Counted from the stretch's first letter, positions 1 through 9,206 are shown. The stretch: DNA of 35,272 nt from an uncultured SAR86 cluster bacterium (GCA_902515455.1 CABXUO010000012.1:1-35272), one strand, 5' to 3'. Notes: a model not told the origin generated them from the sequence alone. Program-made: numbers and translations.

Positions 1-351
1 AGCTGTGACTTTATGACCAAGGCTTAGAAACAACAAAGTGTCCTGCAGCATGCCAGCACTACAATCAAGAATATTTAATGGAGCTTCATGTTTGCCGAGA
101 GCCTTTTTAATTAGCTTTTCATGATCTGCTCTGTTTATGCGCCAACGTGTTGTGCCCGAGTTAAAATCAATTTTAAATTTCTTAGTTGATCTTGCTTCTG
201 GATGAAAAAATGATAAGCCTGAGTCTGAAAGATAGAGATGACAATATTGAATCATTTGTCTTGCATCACAAGAAGTAGTTCCAATAAAACTTGCAAGCTC
301 CTCAGCAATAGATTTGTTTTGATCTGATGAATATATAAGAGGTGGCATCAT
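1..351 (-). CDS. rsmJ: RsmJ, 16S rRNA (guanine-1516-N2)-methyltransferase, N-terminal part (runs off left edge)
   Basis: An open frame runs from ATG at 351 to the window edge (117 codons, no stop), so only the N-terminal part is present. RsmJ is a SAM-dependent methyltransferase that modifies G1516 of 16S rRNA in the small subunit. The stretch KIDFNSGTTRWR, a following run of basic residues, then ILDCSAGMLQDTLLF and LGHKVTA line up by memory with E. coli RsmJ (FVDFVGG, then VVDATAGLGRDAFVLASVG); the second block is the SAM-binding motif I region. The ATG overlaps the uppP stop as ATGA, so translation is probably coupled. A second ATG follows directly at 348. The tsaB-uppP-rsmJ order resembles the adk-tsaB-rsmJ neighbourhood of pseudomonads. 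The SAM motif is rather divergent. Confidence 0.8.
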   Translation of the reverse strand, partial: MMPPLIYSSDQNKSIAEELASFIGTTSCDARQMIQYCHLYLSDSGLSFFHPEARSTKKFKIDFNSGTTRWRINRADHEKLIKKALGKHEAPLNILDCSAGMLQDTLLFLSLGHKVTA

Positions 352-1142
352 AGAAGCAAAAGAATAGCTCCTAGGGCGACTCTATAAACAACAAATGGAG
401 TCATGCCAATTTTTTCAACAAATTTAAGAAAACTTTTAATAGTAAAAAATGCTACAAAAGCTGAGCCAAAAAAACCGGTTAAGATTATTAGCAAATCACT
501 TAACTCTAATGAGTAGGCCCCCTTTAAAAACATTAATACCAAAGCTCCCAAAATGGTTGGAATGCTCAATAAAAATGCAAACTTTGAGGTATCTTTTAGG
601 TTTAAACCAATAAGCAATGCTCCTGTTATGGCCATACCAGATCTTGAAGCTCCGGGAAAAATAGCTAAAGCCTGAAAGCAGCCAATTATAAAGGCAGCGG
701 TCAAAGTTAACTCTGCTAAAGATTTTGTTTGAGTAGAGGACCTAAAAGCAAAATATAATAAAACAGCAAATATGAGATTCGTCCATGCAATTGAGTTTAG
801 ATTAGCAAATCTAGAGTCTGTGAAATCAGAAAAAAATAATCCAACAATAACGATTGGTAGAGTTGCTACTAAAAGGTTTAGTCCCAACAAATAATTACGC
901 TGATCTCGGTTATCTGTCCAAGGTTTCCATGCTTGAACCAAGCCCTGAATTTCTTTTTTAAAATAATATATAACTGCTGCAAGAGTACCGGCATGCACCG
1001 AAATATCAAAAACTATCCCAAAATCTTTTGTTCCAAAAATGAGTGATGGTAATAATAAATGTGCTGAACTTGAGACTGGTAAAAATTCAGTCAAACCCTG
1101 AATTAACGAAAGAAGTAATGCTAGAAAAAAATCTGCGATCAT
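348..1142 (-). CDS. uppP: Undecaprenyl-diphosphatase UppP (BacA family)
   Basis: Integral membrane phosphatase that turns undecaprenyl diphosphate into undecaprenyl phosphate, recycling the lipid carrier for peptidoglycan and other envelope glycans. The 264-residue product has the family length and both signatures: QGLTEFLPVSSSAH at residues 15-28, containing the catalytic glutamate, and PGASRSG at 163-169 with the phosphate-binding arginine. Seven to eight hydrophobic segments are visible. ATG at 1142 overlaps the tsaB stop by four bases (ATGA), and the uppP stop in turn overlaps the rsmJ start, placing it deep in the minus-strand operon. No missing motifs. Activity is expected on the periplasmic face of the inner membrane. 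Confidence 0.96.
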   Translation of the reverse strand: MIADFFLALLLSLIQGLTEFLPVSSSAHLLLPSLIFGTKDFGIVFDISVHAGTLAAVIYYFKKEIQGLVQAWKPWTDNRDQRNYLLGLNLLVATLPIVIVGLFFSDFTDSRFANLNSIAWTNLIFAVLLYFAFRSSTQTKSLAELTLTAAFIIGCFQALAIFPGASRSGMAITGALLIGLNLKDTSKFAFLLSIPTILGALVLMFLKGAYSLELSDLLIILTGFFGSAFVAFFTIKSFLKFVEKIGMTPFVVYRVALGAILLLL

Positions 1143-1798
1143 GATTTTTTGTACTCAGGTGTTTTGAGGTACACCGGATTAGCATCCTCAGGCGGAAAGT
1201 CTTTATTGGTTTCTAATTTTTTTTTCGCAATGATTGCAACTGACTCGGCACCTCCAATTGCTTGTGATAAAAAATTAGGATGTTTTTCTATCGAATTTGG
1301 CCAGCCTGTCCCAGCAAAATAACAACCCTCCTCATCTAACATTTTTAATAAAAGATCCATTGTAATGACTGATTCTTCTTCGATTGCACAAACCTCATCA
1401 TTATTTTTTTCATAAGAACAAAAATAGCTTTCATTTGCATCGGCTTCGATGGCTACAAAAATTTTTGCTTCATTTTCATTTATCCAGTTGGATGATTCTT
1501 TTGCAATAGATTCTAAATTAGAAATTGGAACTAAAGGTAGTTTCTTCACTTCAGCAATAGCTTTTAAAAATGAAGCTGTGATTCTTAGAGCAGTATATGA
1601 GCCTGGGCCACAGGCAAATGCAATACCATTAAGCTCATCAAAGCCCTTATTGGAGTCAAACCCAATACTCTCAATGAGTTTATCCCAATCTGGACGTTCT
1701 TTTCGATCATGAGTTTGAGTAAAAGTGTTGACTTCCTCATTATTTAAAAAGGAGATCGATGAATAATTTCCACTTACATCAAATGAAAGAATTTTCAT
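1139..1798 (-). CDS. tsaB: tRNA N6-threonylcarbamoyladenosine biosynthesis protein TsaB
   Basis: TsaB is the non-catalytic, actin-fold partner of TsaD and TsaE in making t6A37 on ANN-decoding tRNAs. The 219-residue length is usual. The N-terminal ILSFDVSG strand and the family motif GPGSYTALRI (64-73; commonly GPGSFTGLR) are present, as is the C-terminal PVYLKTPEYK block, usually PVYLR. The Ala in place of the second Gly of the motif is a small deviation. It lies four bases downstream of adk and overlaps uppP by four bases. The adk-tsaB adjacency is shared with Pseudomonas. tsaD, tsaE and tsaC are not in the window. Confidence 0.93.
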   Translation of the reverse strand: MKILSFDVSGNYSSISFLNNEEVNTFTQTHDRKERPDWDKLIESIGFDSNKGFDELNGIAFACGPGSYTALRITASFLKAIAEVKKLPLVPISNLESIAKESSNWINENEAKIFVAIEADANESYFCSYEKNNDEVCAIEEESVITMDLLLKMLDEEGCYFAGTGWPNSIEKHPNFLSQAIGGAESVAIIAKKKLETNKDFPPEDANPVYLKTPEYKKS

Positions 1799-1802
1799 TC
1801 AA

Positions 1803-2447
1803 TTATAAAGATTGTTCAATATCCTCAAACACTTTCTCAACTGCTTGAGAGCCATCTACGGCAACATATTTAAGTGAACTTTTGCTTTCTAGCGATTTAT
1901 AATATTCAACAAGAGGCTTAGTCTCATTTTGATAAACTTCTAAACGGTGCATAACTGTTTTAGGCATATCATCGTCTCTCTGAATTAGAGGCTCTCCAGT
2001 AATATCGTCAACACCCTCGTTTTTGGGAGGTTGATAGATAAGGTGGTAATTTCTACCTGAGCCAGGATGCACTCTCCTGCCTGACATTCTATCTACAATG
2101 ACATTGTCCTCAACTTTAATTTCGATAACATGGCTAAATTCAATATTATTTTCGACACATAAATCTGCTTGGCCGACTGTTCTTATGCCACCATCAAATA
2201 AAAAGCCTTGAGTACAATCAGGCTGAGAAATTCTTTCTAAAATTAACTCAATAATAATCTGATCAGAAACTAAGCCTCCAGAGTTCATAATGTCTGTTAC
2301 CTTTTTACCTAATTCACTTCCAGAGGCGATGGCCGAACGAAGCATGTCACCTGTACTTATTTTAGGAAAAGCTAAAGATTTACAAATAAGATCTGCCTGA
2401 GTACCTTTTCCGGCGCCAGGCGGCCCCAATAGAAGAATTTTATTCAT
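1803..2447 (-). CDS. adk: Adenylate kinase
   Basis: Catalyses ATP + AMP to 2 ADP in the cytoplasm. The 214-residue protein has the long-type architecture: P-loop GPPGAGKGTQ at 8-17, the AMP-binding STGDMLR at 31-37, and a LID (about 122-159) starting at RMSGRRVHPGSGR, without zinc cysteines, as in E. coli. One oddity: the AMP-site motif GFLLDGFPRT reads GFLFDGGIRT here (81-90), so the nearly invariant Phe-Pro is Gly-Ile while the arginine is kept. The DNA reads cleanly there, so an assembly frameshift does not explain it. The start overlaps the acpS stop as ATGA. The gene sits between acpS and tsaB in the long operon. Confidence 0.96.
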   Translation of the reverse strand: MNKILLLGPPGAGKGTQADLICKSLAFPKISTGDMLRSAIASGSELGKKVTDIMNSGGLVSDQIIIELILERISQPDCTQGFLFDGGIRTVGQADLCVENNIEFSHVIEIKVEDNVIVDRMSGRRVHPGSGRNYHLIYQPPKNEGVDDITGEPLIQRDDDMPKTVMHRLEVYQNETKPLVEYYKSLESKSSLKYVAVDGSQAVEKVFEDIEQSL

Positions 2448-2821
2448 GTTTCTAAAACAGCAAATGCTATAAGATGATTGCTTTCATCGGCTAGACTAAC
2501 ATGGGTCTTGGTGATGCCCAAATTCTCAACATAAGATTTTGCTTCATCAGACAACAATACCTCAGGCTGACCAAAAGAGTTTCTTAATATTTGAATATCC
2601 CTTGGAAAGATTGGGTTTTTAAAACCTGTACCTAAAGCTTTTACAAACGCCTCTTTACCCGCAAATTGTTTGCCAATGTATGATTGATTGTATCCGTCAG
2701 TCAATTGCTTATATTTTTCGAGCTCTTGGTTGCCCAAAATTTTCTTAGCAAAAGTAGATAAGGATTTAATTTTTTTTATCCTTTCTAAATCTACTAAATC
2801 TGTTCCTATGCCGTAAATCAT
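2444..2821 (-). CDS. acpS: Holo-[acyl-carrier-protein] synthase AcpS
   Basis: Transfers the 4'-phosphopantetheine arm of CoA to Ser of apo-ACP, activating it for fatty-acid synthesis. The 125-residue length and MIYGIGTDLVDLERI start are typical; Asp8 and Glu57 (in GKQFAGKEAFVKALGTGF) are the expected Mg ligands, and the usual FAAKEA reads FAGKEA. It overlaps recO upstream and adk downstream by four bases each. In E. coli and Pseudomonas pdxJ lies between recO and acpS; here it is missing and the two genes are joined directly. Confidence 0.95.
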   Translation of the reverse strand: MIYGIGTDLVDLERIKKIKSLSTFAKKILGNQELEKYKQLTDGYNQSYIGKQFAGKEAFVKALGTGFKNPIFPRDIQILRNSFGQPEVLLSDEAKSYVENLGITKTHVSLADESNHLIAFAVLET

Positions 2822-3513
2822 ATTTTAATTTTTTTAAAAAACTCTCTGCTGCTTAATTCTCTGCCATCAAGACATGCGCTGATAGCAGTTTGCAATAATT
2901 TTTTTAATTTTAACTTATCAATGCCTTTTAGTGATCTATTTTTAATCCTTAAAATTTCCTCAGCACTAAAACCCTCGGTATTACCTGCACTGTGAAATCC
3001 TTTTTCTGGAACATAGGAATAAATAACTGAGTCTTGAAACTGAGAATTATCTTTAGTATCTGTATCAAAATTTATACCATAACCAAGAACATCCAGAAGA
3101 TCTATTTCAAAGACTCTTAGATCTGTCTCAGAAATTGCGTCTGCCCTAGCAAGCTCAACAAAGTTTTGATAAAGATGATAAAGCTCTTGGTTTGGCAGTC
3201 CTTTAGGCAACAAACGAATCATTAGCTCATTTACGTATAAATATGTATAGAGGTCATGAGGGCCTTTGATGGATTGAGAAACAAAATTTGAATCTATATG
3301 CGTTAGGGTTTTCATCTCAGATTTACCTGTAAAAATAACCTTTAGCGCTGAGAAAGGAAGTAAATGACCAAAGAATTTAGAACGTGGATTTTTAGCTCCC
3401 TTAGCCATAATTGAAATTTTTCCAGAGGACTCTGTAAAAATATCCGCAATGACAGAAGTGTCGCCAAAAGACCTTGCATGTAAAAGAAAGCAAGACTCCC
3501 AATTATGTGGCAT
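2818..3513 (-). CDS. recO: DNA repair protein RecO
   Basis: RecO acts with RecF and RecR to load RecA on SSB-coated gapped DNA. The 231-residue product has the N-terminal OB-fold pattern (FLLHARSFGDTSVIADIFTESSGKISIMAKGAK at about 9-41, shown in the family as hydrophobic strands ending in a KGARR-like turn) and the helical C-terminal half with ELMIRLLPKGLPNQELY. Assignment rests on this pattern plus position between era and acpS, the usual gammaproteobacterial order. The start at 3513 lies inside the last codons of era (11-base overlap), and the stop overlaps the acpS start. No cysteine zinc knuckle is seen, as in E. coli. Confidence 0.9.
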   Translation of the reverse strand: MPHNWESCFLLHARSFGDTSVIADIFTESSGKISIMAKGAKNPRSKFFGHLLPFSALKVIFTGKSEMKTLTHIDSNFVSQSIKGPHDLYTYLYVNELMIRLLPKGLPNQELYHLYQNFVELARADAISETDLRVFEIDLLDVLGYGINFDTDTKDNSQFQDSVIYSYVPEKGFHSAGNTEGFSAEEILRIKNRSLKGIDKLKLKKLLQTAISACLDGRELSSREFFKKIKI

Positions 3514-4411
3514 CTTGATTGCTGCCTACTCCAAGGCTGCTTAAATATTGAGCATCGTTATTCCAATTTTTATTAACTTTTACAAAAGTTTTTAGTAAAA
3601 CTTTTTTATGGATCATTTTTTCTAGCTCAATCCTTGTTTGTTGGCCTATTCTTTTTAAATTAGAGCCTTCATGTCCAATAACAATACTTTTTTGACTATC
3701 TCGTGCAACATATATGATCACTCCTACAGATAGCATTTTCCCTTCCATGGCTTTTGTTTCAACCGCTACATAGGTTTCATGAGGCAATTCATCTCCCAAT
3801 GAACGAATTATCTTTTCTCTTACTAGCTCGCTGATAAAAAAATTATCTGGGATTTCCTTCTCCTCAGAATCAGATGGATATAAATGATTATTTTCTGGTA
3901 GAGATTTTTTAATGCATCCTAATAGATCTCCGATCCCATCGTTGTGTTTGGCTGAAAGTGGGACGTAATCTAAGAACGAATACATTGCATCAATTTCTTT
4001 TATCAATGGCAGTAAATCATTTTTATTTTGCACTTGATCTATTTTATTTAGAACACAAATAGCTGGAACCTTACTTTCTTGAATTTTCTCTAAGACTTGC
4101 ATGTCCTGACTCTGTAATGATGTGCGGTGCAGCACAAATAAAACCAAATCTGAGTCTTGAATAACACTCAATGCTGAATGATTTAATACTTTGTTTAATG
4201 TTTTTTTTGCCTGCATATGAATGCCTGGCGTGTCTAGAAAAATCATCTGGAATTCATTATCAGTCTTAACACCTATGATGTTGTTTCTAGTAGTTTGGGA
4301 TTTACGAGACGTAATTGATATTTTTTTATCTAGTATAGTATTAAGTAGTGTAGATTTACCGACATTGGGTTTTCCAACAATTGATATATAGCCACAAAAC
4401 TGTTTTGTCAT
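3503..4411 (-). CDS. era: GTPase Era, ribosome biogenesis factor
   Basis: Essential GTPase that binds the 3' end of 16S rRNA during 30S maturation. The 302-residue protein has the G-domain motifs in order: G1 GKPNVGKS (13-20), the QTT switch I (39-41), G3 DTPG (60-63), G4 NKID (122-125) and SAK (153-155). The C-terminal KH domain has IGHEGSNLKRIG at about 245-256. The start overlaps the rnc stop by four bases, giving the conserved rnc-era pair, and the 3' end overlaps recO. All expected motifs are intact. Confidence 0.97.
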   Translation of the reverse strand: MTKQFCGYISIVGKPNVGKSTLLNTILDKKISITSRKSQTTRNNIIGVKTDNEFQMIFLDTPGIHMQAKKTLNKVLNHSALSVIQDSDLVLFVLHRTSLQSQDMQVLEKIQESKVPAICVLNKIDQVQNKNDLLPLIKEIDAMYSFLDYVPLSAKHNDGIGDLLGCIKKSLPENNHLYPSDSEEKEIPDNFFISELVREKIIRSLGDELPHETYVAVETKAMEGKMLSVGVIIYVARDSQKSIVIGHEGSNLKRIGQQTRIELEKMIHKKVLLKTFVKVNKNWNNDAQYLSSLGVGSNQDAT

Positions 4412-5061
4412 AATTCATGAACTCTATTTAAAATCAGCTCAGATACCTTCTGCTCAGATTCTTTTTTTAATGCTGCAGAAGCTTGAAAAGTCTCGCCATT
4501 GAAAATTACAGTGCAATAAAATTTATTACCCTCTTTGTTAGCGATGACTGAATATTCCGGAAGTTCACTTCCTTCTGCCTGCAAGACCTCTTGCAGTTTT
4601 GATTTCGCATCCTTGAAATCAATGAATTCATCAAGATTAGAGAAGTTACTTTTAAAAAGATCTAAAATAAAATTTTTACTCTCTTCGAAACCAAGTTCTA
4701 TGAAAATTGCTCCAATGCATGCCTCCAAAGTACCTGCATAAATTGAATATTTGTGACTTTCATCTAGGTTTTTTGTTCCTTTTGAAGTACTCAATAAATC
4801 TCTGCAATCCAGTCTTAAAAAAATCTCAGCAAGGGATTTGGTATTAACTAGGGATGCTCTCATTTGAGTTAATCTACCTTCATCCAAATCACTAAAACGA
4901 TAAAACAAATACTCAGATATAAAAATTTCAAGAACCGCGTCTCCCAAAAACTCTAGACGTTCATTGTTTTGGTGAGTTGAAGAGCTTTTATGGACGAATG
5001 CTTGTTTAAAAAGAGGTAATTGTAAATACGACTTCTTGATAGCTAGGGTAGGTTTTTTCAT
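4408..5061 (-). CDS. rnc: Ribonuclease III
   Basis: Double-strand-specific endonuclease that processes rRNA precursors and structured mRNAs. The 217-residue protein carries the signature NERLEFLGDAVL at 33-44, with the Mg-binding acidic residues, and the second acidic site at Glu113 in EACIGAIF. A dsRNA-binding domain fills about 150-217 (DAKSKLQEVLQAEG, then NKEGNKFYCTVIF, then a terminal helix). It is slightly shorter than the 226-residue E. coli enzyme. It lies five bases after lepB and overlaps era by four bases. Confidence 0.96.
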   Translation of the reverse strand: MKKPTLAIKKSYLQLPLFKQAFVHKSSSTHQNNERLEFLGDAVLEIFISEYLFYRFSDLDEGRLTQMRASLVNTKSLAEIFLRLDCRDLLSTSKGTKNLDESHKYSIYAGTLEACIGAIFIELGFEESKNFILDLFKSNFSNLDEFIDFKDAKSKLQEVLQAEGSELPEYSVIANKEGNKFYCTVIFNGETFQASAALKKESEQKVSELILNRVHEL

Positions 5062-5066
5062 TGCAT

Positions 5067-5942
5067 TTATTTAATAAAACCAGCTCTTTCAAATGAGGGC
5101 AGACAAGTCCAACACTCCCATGTCATCCATATTAATTGACCTGTACCCATAAAATTTTCTCTTGGAACGAATCCAAAATACCTAGAATCACTTGAATTAT
5201 CTCTATTATCTCCCATTACGAAATAATGATTTTTTGGAACTTCAAATTCTTCAGGGTAAGAGGCGCTACCCCCTACAATTCTTATAATCCTTTCTGAATT
5301 CTTAAAAGTCTCCTTCAAAAGCGTTTCTTCAGCACTTGTTGAAATTAACTCCTGATCAATAGGCTGGCCATTAACGTAAATCTTTTTATTTAAGTATCCG
5401 ATTGTATCTCCAGGCTTTCCAATCAGGCGCTTAATATATGGAACATTTACATGAGGTGGAATGAAGACAACAACATCTCCGTAATCAGGATCTTTAGACA
5501 ATGCAAATGCATTACCAATTCTATTAATTTTGAGACCATAACTGTGTTTATTTACCAAAATGAAATCTCCTACCTTAAGTCCTGGAATCATTGATCCAGA
5601 GGGAATCTGATATGGCTCATAGGCAAACGTGCGAAGAACAAATATTAAAAAGACAGGGATAAACCATCCCCGCCCAGTTGTTTGAAGCAAATTATTTTTA
5701 CTAAAGATGCCAATGAAATAAATAATTAAACAAATGGCTGAGCCAATCAATAGAACTGATCCAAGATCTCCAGCATTTATAAAAATTCTGTAAATCCCTA
5801 TCAAAGATACCGATAGACCGGAAATATAGATTAATTGTTGATTATGATCATTTAATGTTTCTTTTAAAACCATGTAAATCCATAAACCTAAAAGGAAAAA
5901 CAGAACTGCCAGTGATAATAGAAAAATTGGATCTGCAAACAT
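5067..5942 (-). CDS. lepB: Signal peptidase I (leader peptidase)
   Basis: Membrane serine protease with a Ser-Lys dyad that removes signal peptides of exported preproteins. At 291 residues it is near E. coli size. Hydrophobic segments at about 7-26, 36-55, 62-81 and 93-104 precede the periplasmic catalytic domain, so there may be one or two more membrane spans than in E. coli. Box B PSGSM gives Ser117, box D PYIKRLIG gives Lys171, and box E MGDNRDNSSDS is at 243-253. ATG at 5942 shares one base with the lepA stop (TAATG). lepA-lepB-rnc-era is a classic proteobacterial operon. Confidence 0.97.
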   Translation of the reverse strand: MFADPIFLLSLAVLFFLLGLWIYMVLKETLNDHNQQLIYISGLSVSLIGIYRIFINAGDLGSVLLIGSAICLIIYFIGIFSKNNLLQTTGRGWFIPVFLIFVLRTFAYEPYQIPSGSMIPGLKVGDFILVNKHSYGLKINRIGNAFALSKDPDYGDVVVFIPPHVNVPYIKRLIGKPGDTIGYLNKKIYVNGQPIDQELISTSAEETLLKETFKNSERIIRIVGGSASYPEEFEVPKNHYFVMGDNRDNSSDSRYFGFVPRENFMGTGQLIWMTWECWTCLPSFERAGFIK

Positions 5943-7732
5943 TATTTGTCTCCTGAGCTAAAATAATTCAAAAATGCTTCTTGAGGTATCGATACCCTTC
6001 CAAACTGTTTCATTTTTTTCTTCCCTTCTTTTTGTTTCTCAAGTAGTTTCTTTTTACGCGTTACATCTCCACCATATAACTTTGCAGTCACATTTTTTCT
6101 AAAAGCTTTTACCGTTTCTCTAGAAATAATCTTTGAACCTATGGCAACTTGAATGGGCACATCAAACATTTGACGTGGAATTAATTTTTGTAAATTTTTA
6201 GCAACTTGTCTCCCTCTGCTCATAGCAAAATCTTTATGAATAATCATTGATAAAGCATCTACAATGTCATTATTTAAAAGAACATCTAGTTTTATAAGAT
6301 CTGATTTTTTAAATTCCGATATATTGTACTCAATTGATGCGTAACCTTTGGTCGTAGATTTCAACCGATCAAAGAAATCTATAATTACCTCAGCAAGAGG
6401 TATTTCAAAAACAATGGATACTTGATTACCAAAATATGTCATTTCTTTTTGCATGCCTCTTTTTTGAGTACAAAGAGTAATTACGTTTCCAACAAAATCT
6501 TTCGGCGTTAAGATTGTTGCGATTACAAAAGGCTCTCTTATTTCATCTACGTTGCTCATTGGTGGTAGCTGTGATGGACTATCACAATCAATAAGCTCAC
6601 CATCTGTTTTTAAAACTTGATACTGAACTGAGGGTGCAGAAGAAATCAGGCTAAGATCATATTCTCTTTCAAGACGCTCGCGCACTACTTCCAAATGCAA
6701 TGTTCCTAAAAAGCCACATCTAAAGCCAAAACCTAATGCATCGGAAACCTCAGGCTCATAAATTAAAGCAGAATCATTTAGAACCAATTTAGATAAAGCA
6801 TCTCGAAACTTTTCATACTCATCTGAGTCAACAGTAAACAATGAGGCAAAAACTTTCGGCATAACTTTTTCAAAACCGGGCAATGGGCTTGATGCATCAT
6901 TTTTTGAATCTAAAATTGTATCTCCAACAGGGGCTCCTTGAATATTTTTTATACCAGCAACCATATAACCAACTTGGCCAACGTTTAATTCTTTTTTAGC
7001 AATCTTTTTTGGCGAAAAAATGCCGACTTGATCAGCTAAGTATGATTGCTGTGTTGAATATACCTTTATTTTTTGCCCTTCTTTTATGGAACCATTGATT
7101 ACTTTGATAAGAGAAACTACTCCAAGGTATGCATCAAACCATGAGTCAATAATCAAAGCTTCAAGATCTGCATCAGGATTGCCCTCAGGTGGCGGTATCT
7201 TGTCTACCAAAAGATTTAGAAGCTCTTTAACGCCTTTTCCCGTTTTTGCACTTACTAGAGGCGCTGAGGTTGCATCAATCCCAATCATGTCCTCAATCTC
7301 TTGCTTGACTCTTTCTGGCTCTGATTGAGGTAAATCAATCTTATTAATGACCGCCAAAACCTCAAGGTTTTGATCTACTGCTGTATAGCAATTTGCTAGA
7401 GTTTGAGCTTCAACTCCTTGCGATCCGTCAACAACCAGTAAAGCTCCCTCGCATGCAGATAATGAACGAGAAACTTCATAGGAAAAATCTACATGACCTG
7501 GCGTATCAATAAAATTTAATTGATAAGTTTGTCCATCTCTCTTGAAATCTAGCGTTACAGCTTGAGCTTTGATTGTTATACCACGCTCTCTTTCAATATC
7601 CATGGAATCGAGAATTTGCTCAGACATTTCTCTTTGTGAGAGTCCGCCGCAATATTCTATCAATCGATCAGACAGAGTTGATTTCCCATGATCGATGTGG
7701 GCAATGATTGAAAAATTTCTAATATTATTCAT
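5942..7732 (-). CDS. lepA: Elongation factor 4 (LepA), ribosome-associated GTPase
   Basis: Translational GTPase related to EF-G that acts on ribosomes, with reported roles in back-translocation and initiation or assembly. The 596 residues are full family length. G1 is AHIDHGKST (11-19), the switch I region ends in RERGITIK (48-55), G3 is DTPGH (76-80) and G4 is NKID (130-133). A LepA-type C-terminal domain follows, ending with [10 protein letters not shown] near residue 578. Transcription enters after the hairpin separating it from mucD. The 75-base upstream gap is the largest within this operon apart from the edge of sdhE, so a separate lepA promoter is possible. Confidence 0.98.
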   Translation of the reverse strand: MNNIRNFSIIAHIDHGKSTLSDRLIEYCGGLSQREMSEQILDSMDIERERGITIKAQAVTLDFKRDGQTYQLNFIDTPGHVDFSYEVSRSLSACEGALLVVDGSQGVEAQTLANCYTAVDQNLEVLAVINKIDLPQSEPERVKQEIEDMIGIDATSAPLVSAKTGKGVKELLNLLVDKIPPPEGNPDADLEALIIDSWFDAYLGVVSLIKVINGSIKEGQKIKVYSTQQSYLADQVGIFSPKKIAKKELNVGQVGYMVAGIKNIQGAPVGDTILDSKNDASSPLPGFEKVMPKVFASLFTVDSDEYEKFRDALSKLVLNDSALIYEPEVSDALGFGFRCGFLGTLHLEVVRERLEREYDLSLISSAPSVQYQVLKTDGELIDCDSPSQLPPMSNVDEIREPFVIATILTPKDFVGNVITLCTQKRGMQKEMTYFGNQVSIVFEIPLAEVIIDFFDRLKSTTKGYASIEYNISEFKKSDLIKLDVLLNNDIVDALSMIIHKDFAMSRGRQVAKNLQKLIPRQMFDVPIQVAIGSKIISRETVKAFRKNVTAKLYGGDVTRKKKLLEKQKEGKKKMKQFGRVSIPQEAFLNYFSSGDK

Positions 7733-7760
7733 CTTATCTGTAATGCATGACTATTCTATA

Positions 7761-7789
7761 AGAAAAGCTGATCGCTTATCAGCTTTTCT
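7761..7789 (-). terminator. Stem-loop between mucD and lepA
   Basis: A perfect 12-bp inverted repeat: AGAAAAGCTGAT at 7761-7772, a five-base loop, and ATCAGCTTTTCT at 7778-7789. It begins 28 bases upstream of the lepA start and 46 bases before the last... mucD coding bases lie on the other side at 7808, so on the minus strand it follows the mucD stop by 18 bases. The 3' side reads CTTTTCTTATAG, a weak U-tract, so it may be a partial terminator or an mRNA 3'-end stabiliser rather than a full stop. AATGCAT and ATGCATT flank it and extend the symmetry with gaps. Confidence 0.6.
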
Positions 7790-7807
7790 GATGCATTTAA
7801 GATGAAT

Positions 7808-9205
7808 TTAATCTACAGTTACGGCAACAAAGAATCTATTATTGTTTCGGCGTCCAACAATTGCTAATTTATCGCCTTCCTCAAATTCTTTTACAAGGTC
7901 CTCAAATGATTTAGTATCTTCAATTTTATATCTATTCCCCTGAGAAATAACTTCAGTAATGATGTCTCCTCTTGTCAACTTACCATAGGCAGGAGATCCA
8001 TTATTCACTCTAAGAACTAATACGCCACTTTCAGGATCATTTGGTCGAGAATTTTCTTCAGAGAGGTCTTCAATTTTTAAACCAAGTGGGTCAGATGAAA
8101 TTTCAGTTTTTGCTGGAATAAATGTTCTTTCATCAGCAGGTAGCTCACCTAAGATAAACATTAAATTTACATTTTTCCCATCACGAATAATTTTTGCATT
8201 TGCTTTTGTTTCTGGTTGGATTCTTCCAACAACGTGAGGTAAGTCAGAACCAAATTTAATTTCTTTTCCATTAAATTCAATAATTACATCTCCAGCTTGC
8301 AGACCTGCATCATCTCCAGACTCACCCTTTTCAACATCAGTGATTAGCGCGCCATAGGGTTTTTCCATGCTTAAAGCTTCAGCAAGATCATTATCAACCT
8401 CGCCAACTCTTACACCAAGATATCCTCTGGCAACACTTCCATCGTTAATAATTTGACTAGCCACCTCCATAGCAACATCTATGGGTATTGCAAAAGCTAA
8501 GCCTTGATAACCTCCGCTTCTTGAGTAAATTTGAGAATTAATTCCAACAACTTTTCCATTTAAATCAAACAATGGTCCTCCAGAATTACCAGGATTTATT
8601 GCAACATCAGTTTGAATGAATGGAACATAGTTTCCAATATTTTGATTTTGTATGCTCCTGCCTTTTGCGCTAACGATTCCTGCAGTTACTGAAAAATCAA
8701 ATGAGAATGGCGAACCAATTGCAACAACCCAATCTCCCACCTTTAAGCTTTCGCTTTTACCTATAGAGACCTTAGGTAAATTTTTGCCATCAATTTTTAA
8801 AACTGCTAGATCGGATAGAGGATCTACACCAACTACTTCTGCAGAAAACTCTCGTCTATCATTCAAAGAGACAGTGATTTCTTCAGCCTCATCTATCACA
8901 TGGAAGTTTGTCAGGAGATACCCACCCTTAAAAATAAATCCGGAACCATAGGCAACAGCTTCTCTTGTCTGAGGCTGCTGTTGCTCTGGGAAACCTCTAC
9001 CTCTTGGGATACCAAAGAATCTTTCAAATTCGTCAAAGCCTCTAAAAGAATTTTGCATTTTGACCTCTTTTCGAGAAGTAATGTTGACAACAGCAGGTGC
9101 TGATGTTTCAACTAAATCTGAGATATTAGAAGGTAATGCAGCACTGGCTATTGATGAGAGTCCTATAATAAATGTAAGAACAATCCTTTGATGAAGTAAA
9201 TTCAT
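7808..9205 (-). CDS. mucD: Periplasmic serine protease/chaperone of the HtrA family (MucD/DegP-like)
   Basis: HtrA proteases degrade or refold damaged periplasmic proteins. The 465-residue product starts with a signal peptide (hydrophobic 8-22, likely cleavage after SIASA-type residues near 22). The trypsin-like domain shows the triad His102 (TNFHVID), Asp132 (DPLSDLAVLK) and Ser208 (NPGNSGGPLFD). Two PDZ domains follow at about 255-345 and 370-460, the first with the RGYLGVRVGEV entry strand. Placement directly after the anti-sigma gene, one base away, matches mucD of the algU-mucABCD cluster of Pseudomonas and suggests sigma-E control. The symbol mucD is chosen by synteny; degP or degQ would be equivalent calls on sequence. 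Confidence 0.93.
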   Translation of the reverse strand: MNLLHQRIVLTFIIGLSSIASAALPSNISDLVETSAPAVVNITSRKEVKMQNSFRGFDEFERFFGIPRGRGFPEQQQPQTREAVAYGSGFIFKGGYLLTNFHVIDEAEEITVSLNDRREFSAEVVGVDPLSDLAVLKIDGKNLPKVSIGKSESLKVGDWVVAIGSPFSFDFSVTAGIVSAKGRSIQNQNIGNYVPFIQTDVAINPGNSGGPLFDLNGKVVGINSQIYSRSGGYQGLAFAIPIDVAMEVASQIINDGSVARGYLGVRVGEVDNDLAEALSMEKPYGALITDVEKGESGDDAGLQAGDVIIEFNGKEIKFGSDLPHVVGRIQPETKANAKIIRDGKNVNLMFILGELPADERTFIPAKTEISSDPLGLKIEDLSEENSRPNDPESGVLVLRVNNGSPAYGKLTRGDIITEVISQGNRYKIEDTKSFEDLVKEFEEGDKLAIVGRRNNNRFFVAVTVD

Positions 9206-9206
9206 A

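Noticed and set aside
8652..9111. Open frames on both strands within mucD (8652-8951, 8900-9103 plus; 8911-9111 minus)
   Set aside because: They are other-frame readings of the conserved HtrA protease domain, without motifs or start signals.
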